Shown here one piece after another: positions 46,600 to 58,166 of a DNA stretch of 64,000 nucleotides. Origin of the DNA: Erodium maritimum (taxonomy: Eukaryota; Streptophyta; Magnoliopsida; Geraniales; Geraniaceae). The stretch spans positions 38,765,111-38,829,110 of the forward strand of contig OY997593.1 of the NCBI GenBank assembly GCA_963921825.1, given 5' to 3'. The number at the start of each line of letters is the position of its first letter. Position 1 is the first letter of the stretch. The notes under the pieces are model-generated. The model searched no databases. It was given only the letters and a program-made list of their open reading frames with translations, and had not been told where the DNA came from. The position numbers and the translations under genes were made by a program.

Positions 46600-47083
46600 C
46601 CAAGGTCAAGCAAAAAAACTGGTTCGAAACCGAAATAGGGAAAACGCCTTTTTTTCCCGCTCTCTTGCTAAAACTCCAATCACCTGAGCTATCCTTGTTA
46701 GCAATATCAACAGTAAAGTATACCGAATTACCTCCTCTATTAGCGGCAGTCTTAGCTCTTGTCCGATAAACTATAATTGGAGGAACAAGTTCCTTTGACT
46801 GTCCCTTCTTTGGACAACCACGTCTTTGGTTGAGCTAAGACATTTCTTTGAGTCGCGGTGATTGAATTCGCGGGTTTTAATAGAACCTCCTTCCGCGAAC
46901 TACTCTGTTGGTCCGCAACAGTATCACATGCTTCTACCTCGACAATGGAGAGCTGGTTGCCACCACCCAAACCTGATTCCAAAGGGGAAGGATCATATCT
47001 ACTAACATCCTCCTGTATCTGGGCTTGAGGGCCTAAACCCATTCTTGAGCCCAGCGGAATCAAAACCTGCATGCCAGAGCAAC
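46600..47083 (-). pseudogene. LINE ORF1 C-terminal part (copy f)
   Basis: The minus-strand translation recovers the conserved C-terminal module in diverged form: RGCPKKGQSKELVPP (AT-hook with Arg replaced by Cys), VYRTRAKTAANRGG, and FTVDIANKDSSGDWSFSKRAGKK, preceded by a Gly/Ser/acidic linker. At least one frame change lies between the linker and the module. ORF1 ends before the LINE tail with no ORF2 in between. Confidence 0.7.
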
Positions 47084-49250
47084 TTGAGTGGCCACCCAAG
47101 AACCACCAACGGTACAACACGGGTTCAACAACCCCACGGGCACTCATGGCCACCCAAGACACACCAACGGTAAAGACACGGGCTCAACAACCCCACAGGC
47201 ACTCATGGCCACCCAAGACACACTAACAGTAAAGACACGAACTCAACAACCCCACGGGTACTCATGGCCACCCAAGACACACCAACAGTAAAGACACGGG
47301 CTCAACAACCCCACGGGCACTCATGGCCACCCAAGACACACCAACAGTAAAATACGGGTTTAACAACTCCACGGGCACTCATGGCCACCCAAGACACCAA
47401 CAGTAAAAAATACGGGCTCTCATGGCCACCTAAGACACAAACAGTAAAGTACGGGCTCTCATGGCCACCCAAGACACAAACAGTAAAGTACGGGCTCTCA
47501 TGGCCACCCAAGACACAAACAGTAAAGTACGGGCTCTCATGGCCACCCAAGACACAAACAGTAAAGTACGGGCTCTCATGGCCACCCAAGACACAAACTA
47601 AACAATCAACCTCCGGGCATAACCAAATGCCTCCAGTAATTCTAATATCGAAAGTTCACTGCTCCTACGAAACTACTAAGTGTCACATGCATTTCTATTG
47701 TTCGATATGTTCCCGTATCATACGACACCACCCGGTGTCGCCTGCGTTTCTATTATTCGATAAACTTACTTAACCCACGACACCCAAGTGTCACATGCAT
47801 TTCTACTGTTAACTTTCCCTAGTTAGGACCGAGATCCAGCTACTTTTCCCTACCTCGTATGCTTTCTCCAAAAGCTCACAACCAAGCTCCGGCGTGATCA
47901 CGATCACTCGCCTAGCTTTCCCTTTCCTCTGTCGGTGGCACGATCTAATAAGAACACAATTTAAAACACTTTTAAGCTTGCAGGCATAAACTGAATTTTA
48001 ACAAACTTGACGCCCAAATGTAACCCCGACAATGTCGATCACTCCCAAACTTCCCAATTACTCGACATTGTCGATAATGGACCCGGAAAGGCCCGTTTCG
48101 CCCGACCCGACGAATCTGCCTGGGTTTTGAAAACGCCCTTCCGGTGCTCCGAAAATTCCCGTTTTTGTTTCTACGGTCTCAGAATAATTCAAGGGTTCCA
48201 ACGCAATCGACGGAATCAATTTCCGACTCCCGAGCAATTTAATTCGCGTTTAAAGTTTCTATACCCGTCATTTACAACTTTTACAATTTAATTCCAAAAT
48301 TCGTTCCGGGTGTGGATTAACTACTTGGGGAACGTCCTAAACCACCCGAACACGAAAAACCCGAGGCCCGACCAAGTGGGCCCCACACGGCCACAATGAA
48401 AAAATTTCCTTTTCTCCCCAAAACGTTCCTAACGAACCCAACACCTCGACTCATCCATAGTTAACCCATTTAAACCCAAAACCTAACTTTCAAACGTACC
48501 AAAACGAAAATTGAAAGGGTACTCACCGTAGGGAATGACGGTGGGAGCTCGATTCCTTGATCGTTGAGGTGATCCACCGGTTGGATCGTCGGGAAATAGC
48601 AAAACCTTAAACCTTTCTTCTCTTTTCTCCCTTTTCTCCTTCTCTTTCCTCTCTCCACTTTCTCTCTCTAAATTTCCTCTTTTTTTTTCTAATTGCCGAG
48701 ACCATCACTGCCAATTCCATTTTGTTTGTTCAAAACTAACACCAACTTTTCTTTATTTACAAAACTAACACTAAAGTCTCATCATTTGTTTTGTTCAAAA
48801 AAAAACCTAACACCACCACATAATTGACATTTGGCAAGTGGGTCCCACACCTTTTGGGAAAATATTTTTCCAATCAGATTCGCGAAATTCGGCTGTTTCG
48901 GGCCCCGAACGGGCACTTTTTCCAAGAAATTACAAAACTTCACGAGCTACAAGGAAACGGCTCAATTAAGACCGCTGCGACGACGACTAAGCTTTTTGGA
49001 TCCAAAACGGGGCTCGAACAGACCAAAACGTCGCTCGGTTGACTTTTCCAGCGAAAAGTCAACATTTCCCAAATTGGTCAGAAAGTTGCCCTGAGTCCCC
49101 CGGAACTCACTTTGGTCGATATCGGGGTCAACTTCAGTCCGGTATGACCCTCGGGGTCAGATTTAGGTTCATTTAATTGTCTGTCTAAAATTTTTAAATT
49201 TTCCCGTTTTTCACCGATTTGATTGGCGTTGACCGGGAGCGGTTCTTACA
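47084..49250 (-). mobile_element. Partial chromovirus LTR G (type 1, minus strand) inside LINE copy f
   Basis: The right end is intact: GAGCGGTTCTTACA at 49250 is the complement of TGTAAGAACCGCTC, the type 1 LTR start. The sequence matches the LTR at 53588-56160 through its purine-rich early part and the GGGAAAAGTAGCCGG block. The left end joins LINE ORF1 sequence inside the GGCCACCC tandem region, so this is a partial, unpaired LTR. It is younger than the LINE it interrupts. Confidence 0.85.
47100..47600. repeat. Two adjacent minisatellites in LTR G (59-60 bp and 38 bp units)
   Basis: From about 47130 to 47390, about five units contain CCCACGGGCACTCATGGCC and ACCCAAGACACACCAAC. From about 47410 to 47600, about five units of exactly 38 bp contain GGCTCTCATGGCCACCCAAG and ACACAAACAGTAAAGTAC. 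Both derive from the GGCCACCCAAG motif present in all LTRs of the window, with copy number expanded here. Confidence 0.9.
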
Positions 49251-49451
49251 ATTACCCATCTTCTTGCGTTTCTTGGTCGGAAGCAAGTCCGATTTCAACT
49301 TTCTCATCTTGTCCTTGGCTTTGCTAGCCATGGCCGACTTCTTCTTACCAACCGAGGACTCGTTAATGGCTGCAACCACAACAGCATACTCAAAGTACAG
49401 GGAGATCAACGTGGAACAAAAAAGGGGGAACGAGAGCATACATTTGTCCAT
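49251..49451 (-). pseudogene. LINE ORF1 N-terminal part (copy f)
   Basis: ATG at 49451 begins MDKCMLSFPLFCSTLISLYFEY, aligned by eye with LSLSAFGSTLLALYAEY (33139) and PFFPFCTELLAVYREY (near 52530). A Lys-rich stretch follows (VGKKKSAMASKAKDK, LLPTKKRKK) up to the LTR junction. This N-terminal block is shared by all ORF1-only copies but is not obvious in the full L1 ORF1, so the ORF1-only group is a distinct lineage rather than a simple recent deletion of this L1. Confidence 0.72.
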
Positions 49452-49507
49452 TTTCTCCTCGGGGAAATTTGAAGCAACACCCACCAAAACTTGCTGCAGA
49501 ACATAAC

Positions 49508-50000
49508 TGCCTGAAAACAGCTCATGCAGCACACCTCACCAACAGCTCCGGCGGCACACCTCACCAATAGCCCCGTCCTCGCAACAAACCCACCACAGAA
49601 CGACGACTGATGCAACCTGACGATCGGCGGCGACTGAGCATATCTCCGCGAGCAACCACATGCAGGACGAGTCCAACGTCGATGTGAAGGACTGGCCGGC
49701 GTCCAACGTCGATGTGTGCCTGAAAATAGCCGGCGACACACCTCATCAACAGCCCGGTCCTTGCAACAAACCCACCAGCGACCGATGCAACCGATTGGCG
49801 ACGAATGAGCAGATCTCCGCGAGCAACCACACACGGGACAAATCCAACGTCGGTGAAGGACTGACCAGCGTCCAACGTCGATGTGAAGACTGGCCGGCGT
49901 CGAGAACGAAACTAACATCAATGCACAAAGCCGATAAACGCCGGCACCAACATGGACACGAACGGGAGACCAGCGCGTGAGCGCGCGTTCTCCTAGGGTC
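49508..50000 (-). promoter_or_regulatory. Tandemly repeated 5' leader of LINE copy f
   Basis: Upstream of the ORF1 start lie at least two diverged GC-rich units of about 180-190 bp. Shared blocks in order are CCTGAAAA(C/T)AGC, CACACCTCA(C/T)CAA, GCAACAAACCCACCA, GATCTCCGCGAGCAACCACA, and GTCCAACGTCGATGTGAAG. Units start near 49508-49552 and near 49720. The frames crossing them are chance. Position and repetition recall the promoter monomers of some mammalian L1 5' UTRs; promoter function is inference. Confidence 0.6.
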
Positions 50001-50048
50001 GGCTTACGTAATTATTAATTGTGATTTATCAGTTTCCCTTTTTTTCTT

Positions 50049-50469
50049 AATGTAGTCGTAGTTGCAAACTAAATAAATAAATTTTTAAGTCAGGGTAATA
50101 TATTTCAAACTTATATGCTCGAGACATTAATTCTATCTTAAATTTTTATTGATGATCAAATATTACATAAACTAGTTATGTCGGTGTTCAAAACAACGAA
50201 AATAAGTCTAAAATGTTCTCTGCCTACATAACCTCTACGACTACATTGTAATGTAGTGGTAGTTGAAAACTAAAAAAATAAAAATATATTTTTAGGTCGG
50301 GGTTAAGATAATTAAAACTTTCATTCTCGAGACATTGATACTAGCCTAAAACAAATATTGATGATCAAGTATTACATAAACATGTTATATCAGTGTTCAG
50401 AAAGTCGAAAAAAACCCTAAAATGCTCTCTGCCTACATAGCCTCTACAACTACATTGCAATCTAGTTGC
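50049..50469 (+). repeat. Satellite block 8
   Basis: Two monomers begin in the palindrome right arm (AATGTAGTCGTAG) and end in a palindrome right arm (TGCAATCTAGTTGC) where the next LINE tail starts. Both borders of the block are LINE junctions at nearly the same monomer position. Confidence 0.92.
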
Positions 50470-52610
50470 TTTTTTTTATAAGCGAAAAGATTTTATTAGG
50501 GAAACGTTCTACAAGAAAGTAAAACGAAGCAAGAAAAACGATCCTTAAAAGGACCTTTTCCCCAAACCGATACAAGCCAAAAGCCAAACTAAAAAAAACA
50601 GAACAGAGAGTAAGTGAAACAGAGCACCGCCCTCCAGACCTACTTCCTATACAGATTCAAGCAGAGAAATCGGTTGAAACCGGAACAGGCGATGCTTCCG
50701 GGATATCCTCAAACTCACTATCCTCGACGTCCTCGTCAACCTCCACAGGCTGAGGGGATCCAAAACCTGTGGAATAGAAAACAACCTTTTTCACAAATCT
50801 CTTGCTAAAGCTCCACGATCCCTCTTTACTTTGTTTAGCAATATCGATAGTGAAACCTCCAGCAGAACCCTTTTATCAGCAAATGTTTTGGCTCTTGTCT
50901 GGTAAAAAACAGTAGGAGGTACTGTCTTTTTTGGCTGGCCCTTTTTTGGGCGACCACGCTTCCTTGGAACCTCAACGGGAATACTGGGTTTACTCAGAAG
51001 AATGTCTTTCCACGGACTACACTAACACTTGATGTCCATACTTGGTTCTTTACCTCGAGGTTGAATGACCTGCATATCTGAACCCGAGCCCACATCAACC
51101 GACAGGCTCAAATCCATGCTAATGCGTTTAAAAATGTCAAACAAACTCGTATCGCTGGCCGACTTTTGAGCATCTGGGCCTGGACCACCACTTGGCCCGG
51201 TAGCTACCCCAAGTCCACCTTCTTCAAAGCTAGTTGAAACCTGGCCTGCACTTGACCCAAGGCCCACACATTCCGGCCCAGATCCCACTCCACCACGCGG
51301 CTCGTCGCACGAATGGTTCTCTAGATGCGGCTTGGAAAACACACCGCAGCCCATACTGGGCTTGGCAGGAATCAGCCCCACCTCCTTTGTGCCCAATGGG
51401 CTGGACTGTGACTCAAGCCCAAAAACCGGCCCACCCCCACCTTCGTTATCCTTGCGCGCACACAATACTTCGTCTTCCTCACCCGCAATCAACGATCCGT
51501 CTTTGTCGCGATTGCCAGCCAAATCCGATCGAAACGTATCCGAAGCAACACACGATTCACGCCGCAAATCAAGGATATCAGGATTGTCCGCTGATTTGAA
51601 AATCAACAAATCTCGGGAACCCAGGTCGCCGGCGGGACTCTGATCGGAAATCTCAGAACCGGTACGTAAAGGCATCGGACTCGCAATCTGATCACCGTCG
51701 GACTCCGCAGCTTGCTTCCCCAATGCTTCCACCGCTGAGTGTCCATCGACGCCAACCATAGTCTCCCCCAACTCCCCACACGACATGCTCTGTTTTGGGG
51801 TGCGCAAAACAGAGGGTCGTGACAACACCGGAGGAGGATCAGGTTCTCTCGACCGATCGAAGTCAATGAGTAACACATGCCCATTCAATTTGAAACCATT
51901 AAACGAGTCAATTACCTGCTGTGCAGAATCTATGGTTTTGAACGTTACGAAGCCAAAAAAATAACCCCTCCGATTAGGTTTTTTTACGACTGAGGCAGAG
52001 ATGATCTCTCCAAACGAACCCAAGGAATTGCTAACCCATTCCGACGTAGTTCCAAAAGGCAAATTGAACAAGAAAAGCTTGGTCCCTAAACCTTAGGAAT
52101 CATTCAGTGAAAACTCAACCGTCTTCTTCCCTGGAGCAGCAACCTTCAGCCTAGGCTCACTTGAGACCGCAGTCATCTGTTTCTGCGTATTCTGACCGGC
52201 AACAGAGTGAGCTCGACTTTGCTCCTTCTCCAAAACAGGGTCCGGTTGATTTCGAGCTACCCCGTCTCCACCATCATTTGCAACAGAGTCTAGAAGCGAA
52301 ACACGAGCAGAAGGTGCCTGGACAACCTTGCTCTGTTTCTGTAGACCAACGGGCTTCACCTTCTTGGCCGGACGTTTTGCTGAAAGCTTCACTTCCTCCT
52401 TGCTAGTTAATAGACTCTTCTTCCTCATCTTGCGCTTAGCAAGCGTGCCGGTAACTAAGGATCGGTACTCCCTGTAAACAGCGAGCAACTCCGTACAAAA
52501 AGGGAAGAACGGCAACGGGTCGCCTTCAAGTTCGCCGGGAAAAAAAATTCGGCCAGCCGAGCGGTGAGAGCGTATCATTTTTGCACTCGCTTGTAAATGA
52601 ATGAGGGAGA
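50470..52610 (-). mobile_element. ORF1-only LINE (copy e), complete or nearly so
   Basis: A 2.14-kb minus-strand element has tail T8 at 50470-50477 and a 3' end ATAAGCGAAAAGATTTTATT followed by AAAACGATCCTTAAAAGGAC, like copy d and the full L1. The flanks TGCAATCTAGTTGC (50456-50469) and TGCAATGTAGTCG (from 52611) form an imperfect target duplication in the satellite palindrome. It has a 32-bp leader, one ORF1 gene, and no ORF2 before the tail. Confidence 0.85.
50640..52578 (-). pseudogene. RRM/AT-hook ORF1 of ORF1-only LINE (copy e)
   Basis: ATG at 52578 begins MIRSHRSAGRIFFPGELEG, then PFFPFCTELLAVYREYRSLV and a Lys-rich segment. One stop lies at 52093-52095, just before the RRM (RNP2 LFLFNLPFG, RNP1 YFFGFVTFK), which continues in the same frame. 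A long acidic/Gly linker (frame 51022-52071) ends in a second stop, directly followed in frame by CSPWKDILLSKPSIPVEVPRKRGRPKKGQ, an AT-hook, and FYQTRAKTFADK. The frame then shifts near 50.87 kb. The domain set equals copy d. This copy encodes a somewhat longer ORF1, about 640 codons, without the DUF4283-like region of the full L1. Confidence 0.8.
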
Positions 52611-53587
52611 TGCAATGTAGTCGTAGTTGCAACTTAAAAAAATAAAAATATATTTTTAGGTCGCGGTTAAGATAATTCAAACTTTCAGGCTCAGGACATT
52701 GATACTAGCCTAAAACCATTATTGAGGATCAAGTATTACATAAACTAGTTATGTCGGTGTTCAAAACGTCGAAAAAATCCTAAAATACTCTATACCTACA
52801 TAGCCTCTACGAGTATATTGCAATGTATTCGTAGTTGCAAACTAAAAAAATAAAAATATATTTTTAGGTCAGTGTTAATATAATTCAAACTTTTATGCTC
52901 GAGACATTAATTCTAGCATAAATTTTTTATTAATGATCAAGTATTACATAAACTAGTTATGTCGACGAAAATAACCCTAAGATGTTCTCTGTCTACATAG
53001 CCTCTACGACTACATTGCAATGTAGTCGTACTTGCAACATAAAAAAATAAAAAAATATTTATAGGTCGGGGTTAAGATAATTCAAACTTTCATGCTCGGG
53101 ACATTGATACTAACCAAAAACCATTATGTATGATCAAGTATTACATAAACTAGTTATATCGGTGTTCAAAACGTCGAAAATATCCCTAAAATGCTCTCTT
53201 CCTACATAGCCTCAACGACTACATTGCAATATAGTCATTTTTGAAAACTTAAAAAAAATAATAAAATATATTTTTAGGTCGGGGTGAAGATTATTCAAAC
53301 TTTTATGCTCGAAACATTGATACTAGCCGAAAGTAACTATTGATGATCAAGTATTACATAAAGTAGTTATGTCGGTGTTAAAAACGACGAAAATAACCCT
53401 AAAAAGCTCTATGCCTACATATGCTCTACGACTACAATGCAATGTAGTCGTAGTTGCAAACTAAAAAAAATATAAATATATATCTTTTTGTCGGGGTTAA
53501 AATAATTAAAAATTTTAATCTCAAGACATTGATACTATCCCAAAACAATTATTGATGATCAAGTATTACATAAACTAGTTATGTCGG
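52611..53587 (+). repeat. Satellite block 9
   Basis: About 4.6 monomers, ending GTCGG, the target duplication of solo LTR E. Monomers with ATTAATTCTAGC instead of ATTGATACTAGC occur here and also near 43260 and 50130. Confidence 0.9.
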
Positions 53588-56160
53588 TGTAAGAACCGCT
53601 CCCGGCCAACGCCAGTCAAATCGGCGAAAAACAGGAAAATTTAAAAAATTTGGACAGACACCTAAATGAACCCAAATTTGACCCCGAGGGTCATATCGGA
53701 CTTGTGTTGACCCCGATATCGACCAAAGTGAGTTCTGGGGGACTCAGGGCAACTTTCTGACAAATTTGGGAAATGTTGACTTTTCGTTGGAAAAGTCAAC
53801 CGAGCGACGTTTTGGTCAATTCGAGGACCGTTTTGGATCCAAAAATCTTAGCCGTCATCGTAGCGGTCTTACTTGAGCCATTTCCTTGTTGCCCGTGAAG
53901 TTTCGTAATTTCTTGGAAAAAGTGCCCGTTCGGGACCCACTTGCAACTTGTCAAACAAGTGGTGGTGTTAGGTTGTTGGACAAGACAAGGAAGACTACAC
54001 CTAGGGGGGGGGGGGAGGATCGGCCATTCATCAAAAAAAGAGAAAAAGTAGGTTTTAGAGAGACAAAAGAAGAGAGAAGAAAGGGAGAGAAAAGAGAAGG
54101 AGAGTTGGGGATTTGTGACGTTTCTCGTTCATCAAGCCGTTGGATCGTCTCAACGATAGAAGATTCAAGCTCACACCGTCATTCCCTACGGTGAGAACCT
54201 AACCGATTTTCATTTTGGAACGTTTGAATTTTAGGGTTTGAGTTTAAATGGTTTGATTAAGGTTGGGTTGAGGTTTGGGGTTCGTTAGGAACGTTTTGGG
54301 GCGAAAAGAAATGTTTTCCGTTGTGGCCGTGTGGGGCCCACGTTTTCGGGCCTCGGGTTTTTCGTGTTCGGGTGGTTTAGGACGATCCCCAAGTCGTTAA
54401 TCCACACCCGGAACGAATTTTGGAATTAAATTGTAAAAGTTGTAATTGACGGGTTTAAAACTTTAAACGTGAATTAAATTACTCGGAAGTCGGAAACTGA
54501 TTCCGTCGAGTGCATAGGAACCCTTGAATTATTCTAAGACCGTAGAAACGAAAACGGGAATTTTCGGAGCCCCGGAAGGGCGTTTTCAAAACCCGGGCAG
54601 ATTCGCCATGTCGGGTGAATCGGGCTTTTCCGAGTCCATTATCGACAATGTCGAGTAATTGGGAAGTTTGGGAGTGATCGATATTTTCGGGGTTACTTTT
54701 GGGCGTCAAGTTTATTAAAATTCAGTTTATGCCTGCAAGCTTAAAAGTATTTAAAATTGTGTTCTTATTAGATCGTGCCGCAGACAGAGGAAAGGGAAAG
54801 CTAGGCGAGTGATCGGGATCACGCCGGAGCTTGATTGTGAGCTTTTGGAGAAAGCATACGAGGTAGGGAAAAGTAGCCGGATCTCGGCCCTGACTAGGGA
54901 AAGTTAACAGTAGAAATGCATGTGACACTTGGGTGTCGTGGGATAAGTAGGTTTATCGAATATTAGAAAGGAAGGCGACACAGGGTGGTGTCGTATGATA
55001 CGGGAACGTATCGAACAATAGAAATGCATGTGACACTTAGTAGTGTCGTAGGAGCAGTGAGCTTTCGATATTAGAATTACTGGAGGCATTTGGTTATGCC
55101 CGGAGGTTGATTGTTTAATTTGTGTCTTGGGTGGCCATGAGAGCCCGTACTTTACTGTTTGTGTCTTGGGTGGCCATGAGAGCCCGTACTTTACTGTCTG
55201 TGTCTTGGGTGGCCTTGAGTGCCTGTGGGGTTGTTGAACCTGTGGTTTATAGTTGGGGTGTTTTGGGTGGCCGTGAGTGCCCGTGGGGTTGTTGAGCCCG
55301 TGTCTTTACTGTTGGTGTGTCTTGGGTGGCCATGAGTGCCTGTGAAGTGTTAGACCGGTGTTGTTGCTTTTTGTTGAACTTTGTTTGTGATTGTGATTGT
55401 GATTGTGGTTACCTGAGGTTGGGGGCCCGCTTCATAATAACGGGGGTCCTGTGATCGCACGCGTATGCATGTTCAGACGAGGTAGGGGGCCCGCCTGAGA
55501 GTAAAAGGGGTCCTGGCCGCGCGTGCGTGGTGGTGACAGGTCGACAGCCTGGTCCGACTTTGTGTCGGGAAAAGTGCGACAGGTCGACTGCCTGGCCTAA
55601 CAGGGATCGACAAAGTGCGTGGGGACTAAGTAGTTGGAGTGTGATCCTTTGCGATCTTGTTTGGTGTGCGATCCTTTGTGATCTTGGGTGTCGCGTGGTT
55701 ATCTTTCGTGTCTTTGGAGGAAGTCGTAATCATTGGGTCGGGTCTACATTACGTGTCCGAGTGTTGAGTCGGTTGAGGAAATTACCAGTTCGTGTGTTAG
55801 TCGGGTTGATGTTGGTGTTACAGGCATTGTCTGCTAGTATGCCGTAGTCAGTCTGTTATCCGTGGTGGTGAGCGAACGCTCACCCCTAGCTTCTTTTCCT
55901 ACAGGTACTGGTTGCGGGACGGACTAGGTGAGCTTCCGAAGCTTGAAGAGCTAGTAGCGGGAGCCCGGGTTTACTTTTGAGTCTAGCGACGTACGCCTTG
56001 TATTTTGTCCTCTTGTTGGAACGTACTTTTGAGTTGTAAATAATTATTTTGTTTAAGTAAGTGGTGGTTTGAAAGTGTTTTATTTAAAAGGTTTGAAAAT
56101 GTTTTATTGTTCTAAACGTTCGCGTTCCGAGTTCGGTTCTACTGAATTTGGGGCGTGACA
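53588..56160 (+). mobile_element. Solo LTR E (type 1, plus strand)
   Basis: A complete 2.57-kb LTR, TGTAAGAACCGC...GGGGCGTGACA, is flanked by the 5-bp duplication GTCGG (53583-53587 and 56161-56165) with satellite on both sides. It is the best reference copy of LTR type 1 in the window. Internal marks are a poly-G run near 54005, a purine-rich AGAGAGAAG tract, TGTCTTGGGTGGCCATGAG tandem units (55125-55340), and the GGTGAGCGAACGCTCACC inverted repeat near 55867. No coding region is attached. Confidence 0.93.
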
Positions 56161-57994
56161 GTCGGTGTTCAAAACGTTGAAAAAAATCCTAAAATGCACT
56201 CTGCCTACATAGCCTCTAATAATACATTGCAATGTAGTCCTAGTAGCAAAAATAAAAAATAAAAATATATTTTTAGGTCGGGGAAAAGGTAGTTCAAACT
56301 TTCATGCTCGAGACATTGATACTATTTTAAAGCAATTATTGATGATCAAGTATTACATAAAGTAGTTATGTCGGTGTTCAAAATGTTGAAAAAACCCTAA
56401 AATACTCTTTGCCTACATAGCCTCTACGACTACATTGCAATGTAGTCGTAGTTGCAAACTAAAAAATAAAAATATATTTTTAGGTCGGTGTTAATATAAT
56501 TAAAATATTCATGCTTGGGACATTGATACTAGCCTAAAATAATTATTGATGATAAAGTATTACATAAACTAGCTATGTCGACGTTCAAAACATCAAAAAA
56601 AACCCTAAAATGGTCTCTGCCTACATAGCTTCTACGACTACATTCCAATGTAGTCGTAGTTGCAAACTAAAAAAATAAAAATATTTTTTTAGGTCGGGTT
56701 TAAGATAATTTAAACTTTCATGCTCAGGATATTGATCCTAGCCTAGAACAATTATTGATAATAAAGTATTACATGAACTAGTTATTTCGATGTTCAAAAC
56801 GACGAAAACTTCGAAAAGAATCCACAAAATTCTCTCTACCTACATAGCTTATACGACTACATTGCAATGTATCGTAGTTGCAAACTAAAAAAATAAAAAT
56901 ATACTTTTATATCGGGATTAGGATGTTACAAACTTTCATGTTTGGGACAGATTGATACTAGCCTAAAACAATTATTGATGATCAAGTTTTGCATAAACTA
57001 GTTATGTTGGTGTTCAAAACGGCGAAAAAAACCCTACAATGGTCTCTGCCTACATAGCCTCTATGACTAGTTCAAAACAATTTTTGATGATCAAGTGTTA
57101 CATAAACTAGTTATATAGGTGTTCAAAAAGTATTAAAAAAACACTAAAATGCTCTTTGCCTACATAGCATCTACAACTACATTGCAATGTAGTCGTACTT
57201 GCAACCTAAAAAACTTAAAATATATTTTTAGGTCGGGGTTAACATAATTCAAACTTTCATGCTCGGGACACTGATAGTAGCCTAAAACCATTATTGATGA
57301 TCAAGTATTACATAAACTAGTTATGTCGGTGTTCAAAACATCGAAAAAAACCCTAAAATGCACTTTGCCTACATAGCCTCTACGATACATTGCAATGTAG
57401 TCGTAGTTGCAAACTGAAAAACTAAAAATATATTTTTAGGTCGGTGTTAAGAAAATTCAAAATTTTATGCTTGGGACATTGATAATAGCATAAAACAATT
57501 TTTGATGATAAAGTATTACATAAACTAGTTATGTCGGTGTTCAAAACGTTGAAAAAAACCCTAAAATGCTCTCTGCCTACATAGCCTCTACTACTACATT
57601 GCAATGTAGTCGTAGTTGATAAAAATATATTTTTAGCTCGTGGCAAAGATAATTCAAACTTTCAAGCTCGGGATATTGATACTAGCCTAAAACAATTATT
57701 GATTATCAAGTATTACATAAACTAGTTATGTAGGTGTTTAAAAAGTAAAAAAAAAAAAAAAACCTAAAATGCACTTTGCCTACATAGCCTCTACAACTAC
57801 ATTGCATTGTACTCGTAGTTGCAACCTAAAAAATATATAATTTTTAAGTCGGGGTTAAATAATTCAAACTTTCATGCTCGGGACATTGTTACCAGCCTAA
57901 AACCATTATTGATGATCAAGTATTACATAAACTAGTTATGTCGGTGTTCAAAACGTTGAAAAAACCCTAAAATGCTATCTGCCTACATAGCCTC
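56161..57994 (+). repeat. Satellite block 10
   Basis: About 8.7 monomers run from solo LTR E to solo LTR D. One junction near 57070 (GACTAGTTCAAAACAATTTTTG) skips about half a monomer, consistent with a past unequal exchange. Confidence 0.9.
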
Positions 57995-58159
57995 TGTAAA
58001 ACCCGCTTCGTTTCTTTAAGGTATTATTTTGCAAACGAAAACCTTAGGGTAAGTTTTTGAAACGAGTGCAAAAAAAAAAAAAAAAAAAGCAGGTCTGGAC
58101 CAGACCAGGCCCGCAGGCCCAGCCCAGCCCAGCTGAGGCCCAATCTGGTCAGGGATGGG

Positions 58160-58166
58160 TATATAA
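58160..58166 (+). promoter_or_regulatory. TATA box in solo LTR D
   Basis: TATATAA lies 165 bp from the LTR start, at the position conserved in the other type 2 LTRs, followed within 50 bp by CTCACC/CTCTGAAACCC and then CT-rich sequence typical of a transcribed leader. It could drive outward or satellite transcription; this is inference. Confidence 0.55.

Larger units (their letters stand above)
46392..50048 (-). mobile_element. ORF1-only-type LINE copy f, with an LTR inserted
   Basis: A minus-strand LINE is split by a partial LTR. The downstream part (46392-47083) has two poly-T runs (46392-46399 and 46411-46420), the shared tail (ATAAGC, AATTTTATTAAGC, AACGATCCTTTAAAGGGAC), and an ORF1 C-terminus lacking any ORF2. 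The upstream part (49251-50048) carries the ORF1 N-terminus (LSFPLFCSTLISLYFEYAVV) and a long repetitive 5' leader. The upstream end abuts AATGTAGTCGTAG of the satellite palindrome. The two T-runs may mean a re-extended tail or two insertions. Confidence 0.78.

Noticed and set aside
47302-47600. Regularly spaced 38-bp repeats resembling a CRISPR array
   Set aside because: The units are contiguous with no unique spacers and derive from the LTR GGCCACCC motif. The context is a plant nuclear genome.
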